Positions 32,849-46,300 of a stretch of 64,000 nucleotides of DNA are shown piece after piece. Numbering within the stretch: the first letter of the stretch is position 1; the number at the start of each line of letters is the position of its first letter. The DNA lies in the NCBI GenBank assembly GCA_903772945.1, contig CAICTM010000060.1, forward strand, positions 1-64,000. The letters run 5' to 3'. The position numbers and the translations under genes are program-made. Source of the stretch: Seminavis robusta. Its lineage: Eukaryota; Bacillariophyta; Bacillariophyceae; Naviculales; Naviculaceae. Under the pieces are notes generated by a model. The model did not search any database. It worked only from the letters and a program-made list of their open reading frames with translations, and was not told the DNA's origin.

Positions 32849-34225
32849 ATGCTTCCTGTGGTCCTTGTCTTCTACAACCTTCTCCTTGCTGGCGTGGTCC
32901 TTGCCGTGGAGAAGGATCAAGCATGGGAACGGGTAAAGAGATTTCAGCGTCAATCCAAGGAACAACGTCAGTTTTCCGACGAATGGATTGCCCATCAGTT
33001 CAACAACAAAGATGGTGACCACCACTACATATACCAATCACCTTGCCCATGCTCCGACCCTCAGCTTTGCCAACCCATTTCGTCCAACGATGGCTTTCCC
33101 ATTCGAACCACAGGCGAAGTGTATGGCTTTGCGGGGGGCAAAGAAATCGGACAGAATTTCAATTGGACTCACATTAGCACAGTGGCGTGGGCCAATGAGG
33201 ATGAGCTCATGTGTCAAGCCCACAAACACAACAGCCGAGCGGTCGTGGCAACTCCATCCTTCAATCTGACCCATTTGGCAGAACTGAACGACAAGGAGAG
33301 ACAAAGTCAAATTCAGGAATGGATTGACAAGACACTCTCCATGGTTAAGAGCCGTCATCGAGATGGAGTCGTCTTTGATTACGAGGGGCCGTTGGGAGAG
33401 CAGAGCGGGGAAATTCAAGCCTATGTTGCCTTGATCAATGCCACACGACAAGCGTTCCATTCCAAGTCATCATCGCCACCACTTCAAGTCACGACCTGTG
33501 TGCCGTGGTCTACCAATTGCATTGACGGACGGTGTTACCCGTACAGACGCCTTGCAGATGTGTCGGACCTGGTCTACGTTATGGATTACGACACACAGTC
33601 CCAGATCACACAGGGACCTTGCATTGCCAATGCAAATGCTCCCTTGGCGGGGATGAAGCAGGGGATTCTAGAATACATACGACTGGGCGTGGATCCTGCC
33701 AAAATCATTCTGGGTGTGCCGTGGTATGGATACCAGTATCCTTGTTTAGAGGGAACAAAATTGCAAGACAGATTCTGCCCCATTCCTTTGAAACCGTTTC
33801 GGGGCGTCGATTGCTCAGACGCTGCTGGCTGGGAAGTTCCATACAGCACACTGCTCTCGGAATGGAACACGACACTACTAGTAGGCGACCATCACACACC
33901 ACCAGAACATTCCACCACAAGGACAATCATGCCCCGAGACGACTACATGGGTGCCTCCTATTTCAATATGATGCGGGAGAGGAATGGCAAACAAGTTGTT
34001 CATCAGAACTGGCTCGATGACCCAACGTCGTTGAGCCAAAAGTTCACATACGCAAAATCCATGCAGCTGGGTGGGGTGGGGCCCTTTCAGTTAGGTGACT
34101 TGAACCCATCGACACAACCGAAAGAATCCCAAGCCATGTGGGCGGCATTTGACTCGTTCTTTCCTGACAAGGATGGAGATGATGAAGACACGACACCGGA
34201 GGCCAAGCTCATGGCTGAGCAATGA
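32849..34225 (+). CDS. GH18 di-N-acetylchitobiase-like enzyme
   Basis: Single exon, 458 aa from the ATG at 32849, chosen because it opens a signal peptide (MLPVVLVFYNLLLAGVVLA). The catalytic GH18 motif DxxxDxE is intact as DGVVFDYE, with the general acid at Glu179. Other family landmarks are CPCSDPQLCQP at the mature N-terminus, VYVMDYDTQ and GVPWYGYQYPC. The length fits eukaryotic di-N-acetylchitobiase, which releases GlcNAc from the reducing end of chitobiose cores in lysosomes. Here it would act in the secretory or vacuolar system on chitin or N-glycan fragments. N-glycosylation sites (NWT, NLT, NAT, NTT) are present. A short acidic tail is the only divergent part. Confidence 0.9.
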   Translation: MLPVVLVFYNLLLAGVVLAVEKDQAWERVKRFQRQSKEQRQFSDEWIAHQFNNKDGDHHYIYQSPCPCSDPQLCQPISSNDGFPIRTTGEVYGFAGGKEIGQNFNWTHISTVAWANEDELMCQAHKHNSRAVVATPSFNLTHLAELNDKERQSQIQEWIDKTLSMVKSRHRDGVVFDYEGPLGEQSGEIQAYVALINATRQAFHSKSSSPPLQVTTCVPWSTNCIDGRCYPYRRLADVSDLVYVMDYDTQSQITQGPCIANANAPLAGMKQGILEYIRLGVDPAKIILGVPWYGYQYPCLEGTKLQDRFCPIPLKPFRGVDCSDAAGWEVPYSTLLSEWNTTLLVGDHHTPPEHSTTRTIMPRDDYMGASYFNMMRERNGKQVVHQNWLDDPTSLSQKFTYAKSMQLGGVGPFQLGDLNPSTQPKESQAMWAAFDSFFPDKDGDDEDTTPEAKLMAEQ

Positions 34226-37079
34226 AGCAAAACTGGAACAATCTCTAGCACGATAAACATCATTATTACTACAGGGCTGTACATGTAACGAACTGTTGAG
34301 CTAGCCTGGCACGTCACGGCGCGTGGCGTTTGATACAATGCTTTCTGGAATGAGGGAAGGGGGTAAACGAAAAAGGTGACAGAGAGCTTTTGCAACTACG
34401 GTGCGGGAGTACTATTGTACGAGCATTGGAGATTGGAGCTACCGAGTCGAGGAAAATGTTGAGCCAACTTTCCAAGCAGGTGGTCAGCACGAGTTCCAGT
34501 GGGCCCACTGCAATTATGACATGGTCGACCGCATGGGAAAGTGGCAGTGTTGTGAGCATTTGTCTACTAAGCAGGATTTACCAGTAGTGGTGACTACCAG
34601 GTACTCGTACTGGCGTAAATTTAATGCAAATAATGCTGAATGAAGTGGGTCCTGTTCTTGAATCGAATCGCAGTATTCGAGGAGGTGAATTGGATGGGCA
34701 GTGGGCAGCTTTGAAGGGCTACCCCGCTACCCCAGTACCGACTGTGCGAGGGGAAGCCTCGAATCTTCAGTCGCATCGCTCGTCAAAGAGAAAGTCCTAC
34801 AGTATAAAGTTCAATTGCCAGATAGATGATCATAAGGCGAAGGTACCCCGATCCGAAAGCAAAGGCTTGGGGTAGTCTAGCCGCAGAGATTCAAGATCCA
34901 AGGTGAGTACTGGTACTGAAGGAAGGACTCGACTCGACTCGACTCTGATTCGTCACTCTGGGAGAGCCAACCGTGGCCAAGAGCGTGGGGATGTGGGATG
35001 TTTGATGTGGGGATGTGGGGATACCTGTTTCACAAATCTCTGACGGACTGTGGATATCAAAACTAATTGGTGAACCTTCTTTCTGTCTTTCTTTCAGACA
35101 GGCAGACCGCAGACACACTTCCGAGACTCTATTTTGATCGTGGCCTTTTAAAACAATGCGGTGAGGCGGCAGGCGGTATTGGGTGGGTTGCGTAGCTGCT
35201 GTGTGTTCAACTTCGTAGCTATTAATAGCTAGCTATTAATAGTTGTTTGCTGGTACCATGACATTTTCTTTGTTCTGCGACGCTGGGTCTTTGACATAAG
35301 AACACTCTTCTGGTGAGATGCGTAGGAGTGAACCATCCCTTATTTGCAGTAAGTTAAGAAACCAAGAAACGGAGTCCAGACAGGGGAAAAGGAGCTCTTT
35401 CTGGTGCACAGACACTGCTTGTGTGTGTGTTCGAGAGCAAGCATCCTAAGACGGATTCCCGCCAAGACTATAATGCAGTTCACCCTGATGCTGAAACAGT
35501 AAGAAGTGACTTTGGTTTTCCGAAAGTAGAAGGCGGCTAAACAGTCTACTATTAATAGTACTATTAGTACTAGAGTAAGTACGTAGTACTAAATAGTAGT
35601 ACTCTTTTTAATTAAGTCAGTCCTCATCATCGCTCTCATCATCTATCTGTGCTGAACTGTGACCCGAACCCACCTGTTTCAAGTGAAATCTTAGTTTGAA
35701 TTATTCACGTTTTTAGTTTTACAAAAACGAAAACCTTAGATTCTAAAGTTTCACCATTCAATGAAATTTAGTTTTCCGAATTTGCCAAAATCCACTATGT
35801 ACAAAGACACACAGGTCAGATGAGAGTATGAAACTATTAATAGTTCATTTCGCGTTTTTCCGTATAGTAGCGTCAATTTCTCACTTGTAAGACTAATTTC
35901 ACACTTGTGAAACTGTAAACAATCAAAATAGAGTCCGGTTTTCGGACCTTGCTGGTACATGTACCGGTATTGCACTAATGATATATTAGCTAGCTGTGTA
36001 GATGTGTGGATGCTCTGTTGTACCTCTATACTCCTTGGAGTACTCATGACATTTGTTATCACGTGGAGAATGTTCAAGACATGTCGTCAAGTTGTTCGAT
36101 TGCCGAAGTCCCGCAGAGTGTATTCTAATGTCATTTAATGAGTTGGCGCGAACCTCGAAAGACCTAGTGAAATTGTTTTGGCAACTCATTCGATGAACCT
36201 CAGGGAATGTTCACAAGGCACCTTACTATAGGAAGTTTTGTAATTGACGTCACCTTACCTGTACTGATGAGTACTACTTTAAGGATTGTACAACCAGTAC
36301 CGTACCTAGAGCTACCTAGGATAATGACAAAAGAGATTTCGAGATTTATTTCAGTCATTGGTGGAGTCTGAGATGAATTAAAAAGGTGTACGTGGCTACG
36401 ACGTGGCTGACATAGTCCAAATAAGCTGGTAACATTTTTACTGAAGATTCACAATGATCCAGTACCAAAATTCTAGTCATGTCTCACCAACGAGAATTCT
36501 GGTAGCAAGAGCAGTAGCAGTAGTGTGCTCCTGATCTAGTTCGTTCTCACGATTTGCTTTAAGTCTTCTTGAAAGGTTCTTCGCCGCAGAACAGTGGCCA
36601 ACAGTTCAGGATGGCGAGATGAAACAGCTGATGAAACTGTCTTTCGTAAAAAGCAAAAGCTGATGTGTGTCTCACGCTCGTCGAAGCTCGAGCCTGGATG
36701 CCTGGATTTGCACTGGCGAATGGCGAAAGCATCTCCACAAAGATTTTGCCACTAGCTGGACCAATGCTTGGGCTACTCGTAAACATCTAGCTAGTTTATG
36801 CTGCCATCTATAGTTGCCATTGCCGTCTCCTCAGGACCAGGTGCAAAGGAAAGAGGAAAGTACCGATAGTCATACGTACAAGTGGCTTCTCTCTCTTATG
36901 CAATTGACCCACGAATCGCTTGCTCCACCGGAATACTGCAGTGTTGTCGTCTTCGAATTCCAAAAGTTGGACTGACTGGGAGTCTCCAGATCAGGAAACC
37001 GGTCGAGGTGTCCACAATATTGCATCTGAGAAGCTACAAACTACACAGCAAGGGCATTACTCAACTTTGGGCAGAAACA
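34226..37079. other. Gene-poor intergenic region
   Basis: No ORF here is convincing. Visible items are a CGACT microsatellite near 34927-34947, AT-rich palindromes (GCTATTAATAGCTAGCTATTAATAG near 35217), a TACCGGTA palindrome at 35962-35969, and CTATTAATAGTACTATTAGTACT repeats near 35548-35600. The last few hundred bases should hold the promoter of the next gene. Confidence 0.5.
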
Positions 37080-38782
37080 ATGATGCATCAAGACCCAACC
37101 AAACAGGGAGACGGGAAGGAAGATGAGGAGGATGTCTCAAGTCGAAACTATGGGAGCGCAATGATACCGCTGGGGCCCGAATTTCAACCGGGTGAATCCG
37201 ACGTCATGGTTGGGCGTGGGAAGATGTGCAGGTGAGCAAAAGGCCTTGTTCTTGTTGCTTTTGCCGGTTACACGTTTGCTTGTTGCGTCTTGTTGAGGGT
37301 ATCCTGTGGGCTTAATACCAACAACACCAACCGTTTGGTTGTCTCACTTGGTGACAAGCCACAGAGGTCCGCGTCTCGTTGGGTTCTTGAAACCTGTCTC
37401 GGGTATTCTTGACTTGTTGATAGGAGGTGTTGCAATGCATATTCGTCCGGTGGCAGAGTATTTGGTGCTCACACAAATTGATTTCCACGTTGTATCTAAT
37501 CAGGGAATGGTCAGGGAACACCAGATTTCGCGATCTAGTTGCCTCCAGGCTTGACGAGTACTCTTCAGCATCCAGCAAGCTTGAAAAGAGCGCCATTGTA
37601 ACCTCAGTGCTCTTTGCTGTGCGCAACAAGTCTCCCAATGGCGGTTTCATCAAGAAGGACCCGCTGACCGGAGAGTGGTATGAGGTGAGCATACTGCTTG
37701 GATGAAACACTGCTTTGGCTGGCACCTTCTGTCTTTCTTAACCCTTTGTGACTTACATTCTGATCGTTCTACAACATGTCAGGTGGGCGATTTCGTTGCC
37801 AGGGAACGGGTCACTCAGGTACGACTGCTGCCATCCGCTAAAGTTTTTCCTGGTTGCTTATTGGTTGGCTTCTAACCTTTGGAGAATTATTTGCTTTGAA
37901 CCGCAGTCATTCCGTGATGCTCTTCATGACAAGTATCGATCTAGCAACAGCTCCAAGAAGAAAAGGAGAAAGGAAGAGTTGAAGAAAGCCAAGGCGGAAC
38001 AGACAGAGTCTCCAGCGAAGAAAGCAAAGACAGAACCCGACGCACTCCGAGCCGCATCAGCTCAACATTCAGGACAGATATCTCTTGCAGGGCTCCAGAG
38101 CAGTGCCAATCCTGCAATGACAATGGAACACCACGCTTCTTTGCTGCTGCATCCTTCTTCTTTGGCGGGCGGGCCCGTCCCTTCCGACCTCACTTCCAGC
38201 CTCCCGCCTCTGTCTGCTTCAAGTCAAGCTTCTTCGGTCTTCGCATCTGGGTTACCATCAATCCTTGAGCCAAGTGATCCCCAGCAAGGCACGGCGCAGC
38301 AACTTCAAGCGTTCCAGATGCAAAGCCGCGGTGGCAGTGGCGGCCTGTTTCAAAACATTGACCAGCAACTGCAGGCATTGCAAAGGTTGAATTCTGTTAA
38401 TCAACGCCAACCTGAATCTTACCCTCAGAGTTGGTTCAGTGTGAATCAACAACAGCAACAACCATCAGCTTTGAGCAGAATAGCATCGATAACATCTGGG
38501 GTTGCTGCCGCGGGGAGCGTACAAAACCAGGGTAATCCCATCATGCCGGGACATGTAGCAAGTGCTTCACTTTTGGGACCAGCAACAACGGCAATCAACC
38601 CAAGTTCACTCGGCCCTTTCGCTCCCGCAGCTTGTGAAAGCTTCACTCCTGCTTTACTTGCTTCGGCACCGGTGAGCTTCGGTGCATACGCAGATGATGA
38701 CAATCCCTTTGAGCCAGTACCGATCGCTGAGGACATATCAAGGCGAAACTCTGCCAGAGGCGGAGAAGAAAAGACAGGGTGA
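37080..38782 (+). CDS. DUF6824-type diatom nuclear protein
   Basis: Exons are 37080-37231, 37504-37684, 37783-37818 and 37907-38782; all introns GT-AG, joined length 414 aa. The start is the first in-frame ATG (ATGATG). Residues about 40-130 match the diatom-expanded domain I know as DUF6824: DVMVGRGKMCR, then GNTRFRDLVASRLDEYSSA, KSAIVTSVLFAVR, GGFIKKDPLTGEWYEVGDFV, and ERVTQSFRDALHDKY. A Lys-rich nuclear-localisation-like stretch (KKKRRKEELKKAKAE) follows. The rest is a Ser/Gln/Ala-rich low-complexity tail like a transactivation region. A chromatin or transcription role is inferred; family function is not established. The 36-nt third exon would be easy to miss. Confidence 0.8.
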
Positions 38783-40287
38783 ACAACGGGTTGTGCAAGG
38801 GGCTGCTATAGCTATGTATTCATAACGATTTGCGCATTTGTTGCCAAGCGCTGAAAGTCAGCAAAATAAAACCTGGATAAACGGGCAGTAACATTGTACA
38901 TAGACACCGCCGCGATTCACTAAAACATTGTGGATGTTCTACTGTTGCCAACAGCACTCTTAGCGTGGACATGAATGACGTCCTATTGTTCGAGCTTGGG
39001 GTTGCAGCTGAAGAGTCATCTGCGTCTTGGCGAGTTATCCCGGCTTCGCCAACTATCGATATGTATATAATCAGTGAGGAGTCATCTGGAGCTTTTGTCT
39101 CAACCCCGATGCAAGAATGTTCCAATCACAACTTCTTTTGGCAGCATGAAGGTACCAGGTATCGGGTTCAGTATCAAGGCCTCTTGATCATGAAGGTCCA
39201 AGTATTTTTCATACCACCTCTGTCCGAGGGTATAGTGAGATTCATCGAAGAGAAATATTTTCATGGTGACTGCATGCCTTGAAGATGTCCACGAAAATGA
39301 GGAAGCCGGAAGATGGCAATGGTTGGGCTTTGACGGGCGGCCTTGAGCCGTGACAGGACCCAATAGCGGATAAAGTGTTGATGGCGTTACAGTTGAGGAA
39401 TACGACTATGTTAGCCCAAGTGAGAACTGGACCAAAAAGATTGCAAAAGATTGCAACGAAATGCCAAAGATACGGTTTGATTGTTCCCGTTTCTTTTCAA
39501 CAACGGACTACAAGCCCAAACAAAGCGTTCATAAGATTTTGTCGCCTTGAAGATTTCAATGGAAACAACGAAGCTGAAAGATCACGATTGTTGGGGAAGA
39601 GGCTTATAGGATCCAGCCGATGGAGTGAATCTGAAGCGACAGCTTGACCGAAAGAATACAATGGAAATGCGGTAGGACACACAGTGTGTTCCAGGTTGTT
39701 TGACATCTGAGAGGCATTTCCTTCAACAGCGACGTCCACCAGCCGATGGAAGAGTTGTTTTGTATTGAAGTTGTGGACCAAGGAAGAGCAAGACTAACTA
39801 CTGGTATAGTCCGGTGGATCTGAAGTCTGAAGTGACAACTCAACCAAAAAGACGGCACACAAAATCCAAGCCTCTTTTCCTTTTAGCCATCAAACCCAGC
39901 GAAGACTCGAAAGAGCAGCTCCTTTGCTGGGCCTGCTCCCTACCTTTTGTTTGTCTTCAATAAGCACAACCACCAACACTTCAACTTTTCCAGAGAAGCC
40001 AAACTCAAAGCTGGACCTGGAGCCACGCTCTCAGTGTTCTTGCTGGTTTTCTTTCAGGATTGCTACATATTTCTCGCTTTCCTCTCTGAAGGCTCACACA
40101 AATTTGGATGAAGAGCCGGCTCTCCGGTACTTCCGGTATGGTAGTGCTTTTGCAACATAATATTAAAATATTATCAGATTCTGTGGACTTCTCGACCACC
40201 GCACCTCTCAGGGGGGTGGAGAAAATCAATGCCATCCCATTCTCACCAGTGCTTTCAGTCATGGAACAACTACCAACCACTGATTGG

Positions 40288-40630
40288 CAGTGCCAGTTTA
40301 CCACTGTCAACCCACTTGCTGTCTTGGTCATGGTTTACCCTGGTTGGCAGGGCATATGGGATGGCAAGCTGAATGGCACTGGATTTCTCCACCTCCCAGA
40401 GCTGGGGCCGTGCCACTGTTTTACCACTGCTTACCACTGTCTTTACCACTGTCTTACAACTGTTCTAAACTGTTTAACACAGTCAAAAAAGACAGTGATT
40501 GACAGTGCCTGTTTACCACTGTCAACTGTCAACCACTGTCTTGCTGTCTTGGTCATGGTTTACCCTGGTTGGCAGCATGGCACATGGGATGGCACTAGAT
40601 TTCTCCACCTCCCAGAGCTGTGGCCATGGT
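40288..40630 (+). repeat. Direct duplication of ~125 bp
   Basis: 40288-40414 and 40503-40628 share long identical runs (for example TCTTGGTCATGGTTTACCCT and TTTCTCCACCTCCCAGAGCT), separated by CTTTACCACTGT-type short repeats. Both copies contain small indels relative to each other. Confidence 0.85.
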
Positions 40631-41829
40631 GGATGTCTTCATATTGAAGAAGAAGGAAGAGAGAACAAGAGCCACTGTTCTTCGACTGTTCTTACGTTCT
40701 TACTTCGTGTGCAGTGCTCTTTGATGTTCTTTTGCCGTCATTGGCGAAGTGTTGACCGTATCCAGCTACCGTTACAGCGTTACAGTGGATTAAGAATCAT
40801 AAACAACAGCTAGTCTAACCAACCCATCCATCACTAAAGGAGTATACTGTACCGGTACCGGCACAACCACACACTCACCACCCACCAGCAATCCAGTGCT
40901 GTGACGCTGTGACCCAGCGCAAGTACCGGTAGCGGCAGATTCCACGATCTGGAATGGAGTTGCCATCACAAAGGTATTTGGGGAGATGGAGACATTCCAT
41001 CCACACTCAGTCGAATATGCTGTTCGTAGATCTAGAGGGTTAGAAAAGTTTGAAGACTTCTACGTGGTAGTGGGAAAGAGAGCTGAAAGAGACGCATCAT
41101 TCGTATCGGAAGATGCACTTAGATGTGGAAGCAGGTACCACGTTGCACTGATTCTTCTGCTGACAAGATTGAATATTGAGAAGCGTCAAACCGAGCCAAG
41201 CTGGTGGTCTTTTCAGAAAACAAGCTCCAAAAGCAACATGTCATATGTGTGAGTGCTCTATGAGGGCTTTGCCTATCTCCGTCTCCCCGAGGGAGGAATC
41301 GTGAAGACGATACACGATACACCTCTTTCTTCAACCTTGCAAGGCACAGAGAAAGAAGAAGCTGAGGAATCATGATGAGGAAGCAGCATCCAAAACCCAA
41401 ACAGGCAAACAGGTGCTACTATCTAGAGCTCTACCAGTGTGAGCTGCTCTGTTGTACAGCTGTTGTAAGGTGCCGGTATGCGAATAGAAGGAACGGAAGT
41501 GGAGGCAAGAGTCGGTACATACGGTACATGACATTGTATGCGGCTGCAAGCTTTCAATAATAATTTAATTAACGAGTATGCATAGTTTTGAGCTTGAGAA
41601 TGGGTTGAAGAATGGAGGCCTGAAAGGCTTAACGAGAACTGTCGAAACGAACACCAGCCACGTGGCTCTCTTAGCTGTACATGTACAGGTCAGAAGCTAC
41701 CGTAACAGAGCATCCTCATCACGCAAAGATCGCACTAAACGTGTACCGAAGCTGGAAAGTCCCGCAAAAGCTGAATTCTGCGATATTCTCTTAATTAAAC
41801 AACCTGAACTGTTGAATAAGGACTTTAAG

Positions 41830-42075
41830 TGTTGAAAAAGTGTTGAAAAAGTGTTGATTAAGTGTTGAAAAAGTGTTGATTAACTGTTGATTCTCCTTCA
41901 GCAACTGTTGAAAATACTGTTGAAAATTTGTACATAATTTTCAACACTTTTACTGCAAACTACTAGAGTACTGGATTCAACAGGTGTTGAAAACAGTGTT
42001 GAACTGTATTCAACAGTGTTGAAAAAGTGTTGAAAAGGTGTTGAAAAAGTGTTGAAAAAGTGTTGACTAACTGTT
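41830..42075 (+). repeat. TGTTGAAAAAG minisatellite
   Basis: Units of 11 bp (TGTTGAAAAAG, variants TGTTGATTAAG and TGTTGAAAATT) run in two blocks around a less regular middle. Confidence 0.85.
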
Positions 42076-43126
42076 TAACGAATCTCTTGACTGTTGAAAC
42101 AAATATCAACACTTTTACATAGCCTTTCAGCGATTTCAGCATTTGCGGGACTTTCCTGCTGCCAGTGCGGTACCGTACCTACCTACAATCTCAACGACAA
42201 CGGCACTGGGTACATAACCGGTGGCATACCGGTAGGTACGGTACACAGAAGGGCTGCCTGCAACGACCCCGAGGACTGCAAGCAATCTTGGTTGAAGGAG
42301 CTGTTGAAGGTTGCTGGAGGTTGGCGGACATCTTAAAAAAGTCTTTCAGAGAGCACAAACGTTGAAAAGAAAGTTCAACTTCGTTTCTGGAATCCAAAGG
42401 GAACATTCAAGGAATTGAATTCTACCAGTCTCTGCTGACCGGTCTTCGTTTTACATGTACCAGGAGTGTCAACACCACGAACTAAGATAACTTGGGGTAG
42501 TGGGTACACGTAGCAGGTACTAGCTAGCAGCAGCGATCTCATAGGCAAGGCGAAATGAGCACACCGGGACACCAAGGCAGGACCTCTGGGCATGCGTGTT
42601 GGTTGGGCCTCCCGTACAATGACCTTGTATATCTATTGATCACGTCGCTACGTCTAGTACCGTACCAGTACGCACTCGCATTTGCTGCCTTGGAACGCTA
42701 GTACATGTAAGAATCACCTCCATTGGCAAGCAGGCACTAGCTAGCTACACTATTGCTAGTGGCTTACTCAAATGTAGTGTATCTTCTGCGGCCACCTTTG
42801 TCTCCTTCCTACTCCCTATTCATTGTTCCTGGATGACTTGGAATCTTTGAAGTTTTCCAATCCGAACCAAACAAACAAGGTACTCATCAGTATTAGAAAA
42901 GAGCTTAGAAAGGTCATTATTCTGTCGCCTCCGCTTTCTGGCTGCGGTACCGGTACCGGAAAGCGAATCCATCGTCCTGACGAGCTGTCCATTGGCTGAA
43001 ATAAATGAGAATTCAAGGGGGGGAGCAGCGAGGGGCAAGGAAGAGGTACGGTTACTGTACGGTTACTGTACGGTAAGAAGTGAGAGAGAAGAGGGGGGGG
43101 GTTGTATCAATGCTTGACAAGCGGAA

Positions 43127-43158
43127 AGATCAAAGGATCAAGGATCAAGGATCAAGGA
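43127..43158 (+). repeat. AAGGATC short tandem repeat
   Basis: Four near-perfect units of ATCAAGG type, about 220 bp upstream of the receptor start codon. Confidence 0.7.
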
Positions 43159-43375
43159 GGATTCTTTCTCAACCTTCCTTCAAGCCCCGCAGAGAACGAA
43201 GCGAATAGTCCGCAACCTTTGATGACCAAACCGTTTGCCCGGTGAAATTCGCAACTGGCTGCGCAGGCTCGTCACTCCAAAACAGAACAGAAGATCCTCC
43301 CTGGAAGTTGGCTCACAAATCTCAAACAAAAAACAAAAAAACATTCACCAAAACAACCAAGAAAGCACAAACAAC

Positions 43376-46300
43376 ATGATGTCCAGAGGTTTGCTCTCGC
43401 TGCTTCTGCTAGCCTCGTTTGCGCATAGCACCACGGCTTCTTCGAACAATAGTTACAGCAAGTTCTGTCATGAAGAGACTCATCCCTTTGACTCTTTTGT
43501 TCACAAGTCGGTGTACACTGTTGGCGTCCATGCCATTCGTGGACTCGATTCAGCAGTGGCAGAAACAAACATGACCTTTGCGACGTACCTGACCGAAACG
43601 GCCGGGAAGCGTTTCGACCCACCCATTCAATTCCAAGTGAAACCTTTCTACTTTGATGGCATCTTTAATGCAATTGATAATGATGAATTGGACTTTCTCT
43701 ACAGCAACCCTGGCGTGTATTCATGCATTGGAACTGAAGTCGGTGCGACAGCGCTCACCACTGCTGTCAAGCGCTTGACGGTTCGAGACAAGACCTTCGA
43801 TCTTGATGTTTACGGAGGAGTCATTGCCGTGAGGGCTGACAACAAGGAGATAAACTCAATCGGAGACCTGAAGGACAAGATCATTGGTGCGGGTGCCATC
43901 ATCGACTTGATGGCAGGCCAGATGCAGATCTATGAGGTATGTTTATTCAACCCTTTTTGTCTTTTGGTGACAAATCCACAAACATTCAGTCCCCTCACGC
44001 GTGGTTGTTGTTGCTGTTGCTGCTTTAGATGGGACGTGCGGGTTTGTCCTATGTCAACGACCCCCGTCAGGTGGTCTTCACCAAGAATCAAATTGATGTC
44101 GTCAATGGTGTCTTGGATGGGATTTTCGATGTCGGCTTCATTCGAACGGATCAAATTGAGATCACCGAGGACGAACATGGCAACTTGCTTGATCCTGATC
44201 TCTTCAAGATCATTGAACCAAAGATCTACGTGATGCAGAATGGAGACATCTTCCCGGTGAGTCCTTTATTCCGAAGTACAAAGTACATGTATGGTTGGTC
44301 ACATTCGTCTCTTGTAAACCAATCTCATCTTGCTTCTGGCTGTCTCCTGTTCTATGCATAGTTCTTGCATTCCACAGACATATTCCCGGAGTGGTAAGTC
44401 AATACATACAAGTCATACCCACCTTATCCAGTGATGGAACTATTCTGACTAAGTCATTGTCTATCTATTGTATCTAGGCCTCTGGCAGCCATGGATAGTG
44501 TTGCATCTGATGTGGCTCTGGAGGTCCAAGAAGCTCTCTTGAGCTTCGAGAAGTACGCCAAGGTGGGGGACGAAGTGAAGAAGTGCAAGGAAAATTTGGA
44601 TGCCGACTTCTGCGAAGCCGTGGAGCCATGGGATTACTACGCAGAAGCCCCATGTGACACTACCCATGAATTGGCCGAACTTGCATCTACTGCCTCCAAG
44701 GTGGGCTTGTTCGCGGGATTTCGTACAAGTCGGTCTTACTTTGAACTTCGGACAATGCAGCAAGAGGCTGGTTTCATGCTTCAAAACGATGAAGGAGACT
44801 GGTACTGCACCCGTCCGTCAAATTTGTATGAGGGCATCACGTGTCCTGAAGGATTCTTTAAGAGAAGTGAGGATGAGTTTCTCAATGGCTGTGCCCAAGT
44901 AGGCTTGTCTTGTGATCAGAATGAGGACTACGATTGCTTTTGTAAGCCCTGCGTCGAAGCCTATGACGTCGATGTTTACGAACATGAAGCAGGGGCCGAA
45001 GATCTCCATCTCGTGGAACACTACGGGACAAGCCTTCCAGGTACGTGAAGATAATATGGTTGTGAGAGCGATGCTGGTCCAGGGACTTGGAAAGCGCTCC
45101 TCTGGTCGACTTAACTCCGGTTTTTATGTTTTTCTTTTCAGGCTGTAAGAAAATGTCTATCTGCGGTCAGGTGGAGCAAGGGGAGAGCATTACCCTTCGA
45201 ATCTACGACAATGAGATGAGGGACGGTGCTACTGTCCATGTCGTCTCTCACGCTGGAGACGAGGAAAAAGAGCTTTGGGTCAACCATATTGAGGGAACGT
45301 ACGCCTACGAGTTCACTGTTTTTGACAAGGCTGTGCAAACACAAGTTGTCGACATTTCCGTGAATGGGGTCCCCATTTCGCAATCCCCAATTCGAGTGAT
45401 GGTTGTACCCAAGGACTGCGACGTTATCTACGGCGAGAGTGCCCTACGACAAGCTGATGCGCTTGGAAACTGTGTCTGCCGTGACAACACCTACGAGCTG
45501 GGCAGTAAATGTTTGGAGGCGCACTGGTTCTTTTTGATGATCTTTGGCCTCGCCTTCGCCGTCTTAGCGGTGTTCGTTGGTATGTTACTTCAGTACAAGA
45601 AGAAGCAAACAGACAGTGTATGGCACGTGAGCGTGGATGAATTGCACTTGAATGAGCCTCCAGAGGTGATTGGCCAGGGTGCCTTTGGTGTCGTTGTACT
45701 CGGCCAATATCGTGGAACAAAGGTATGAGTATGTCGTGTCTCTTCCAGTCCGAGGTCCGATAGACAGTGCAGCTAAACTGTGTCGTTGTGCTTCAATCCT
45801 TGCGCGCTTACACAATCAGGTCGCCGTGAAACGGGTTTTGCCACCCGAAATCAAGCAACGCAAAGACTCTCATCACTCGTCACAGCTGTCGGGGTCGGGT
45901 TCGCTTCAGTTGTCGAATAAAGCACCCTCGAAAACAATGACAGCGTCGATGTCTAAAAAAGATCCCAAGGTTTCCAAGCCAAACGTCCAGTTCCTTGCTG
46001 AGGTTGACGGAGACATTGAAGCCCCGCCGGATAAGAAACACAGCAGTAGCAACATCAGTATGTCCAATAACAAGGCATGGGAAGAGCTTCTTCTTGATGA
46101 CAGAAAGTACAACAGCGCCCTGAAGGTCCTCGAAACGGCTACACTCTCTAACCATGGAAGCAGTTCCTGGAATGGATTCTACATGGCCAGTTCCAGCAGC
46201 CGCAGCAGGTTGTCAGACATGGTACCGTTGTGGATGCGATTTGATGAACATTCCCGGCTCCGCAGAGAGTTTGTCAATGAGATGCGTCTGCTCTCTCGCC

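Larger units (their letters stand above)
38783..43375. other. Long gene-poor stretch with local repeats
   Basis: About 4.6 kb without a supported gene. Open frames such as 38965-39282 and 40986-41252 are short, lack a clear start context and resemble nothing. The stretch holds the repeats listed separately plus TACCGGTA palindromes at 40850-40857, 40924-40931 and 42948-42955. Its last part is the promoter and 5' UTR of the receptor gene. Confidence 0.5.

Noticed and set aside
36559-36786. 75-codon minus-strand ORF
   Set aside because: Short, low-information sequence in the promoter region of the DUF6824-type gene; no support.
38965-39282. 105-codon plus-strand ORF and an overlapping minus-strand ORF
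   Set aside because: Both lack a recognised motif and good start context, and lie in a repeat-bearing gene desert.
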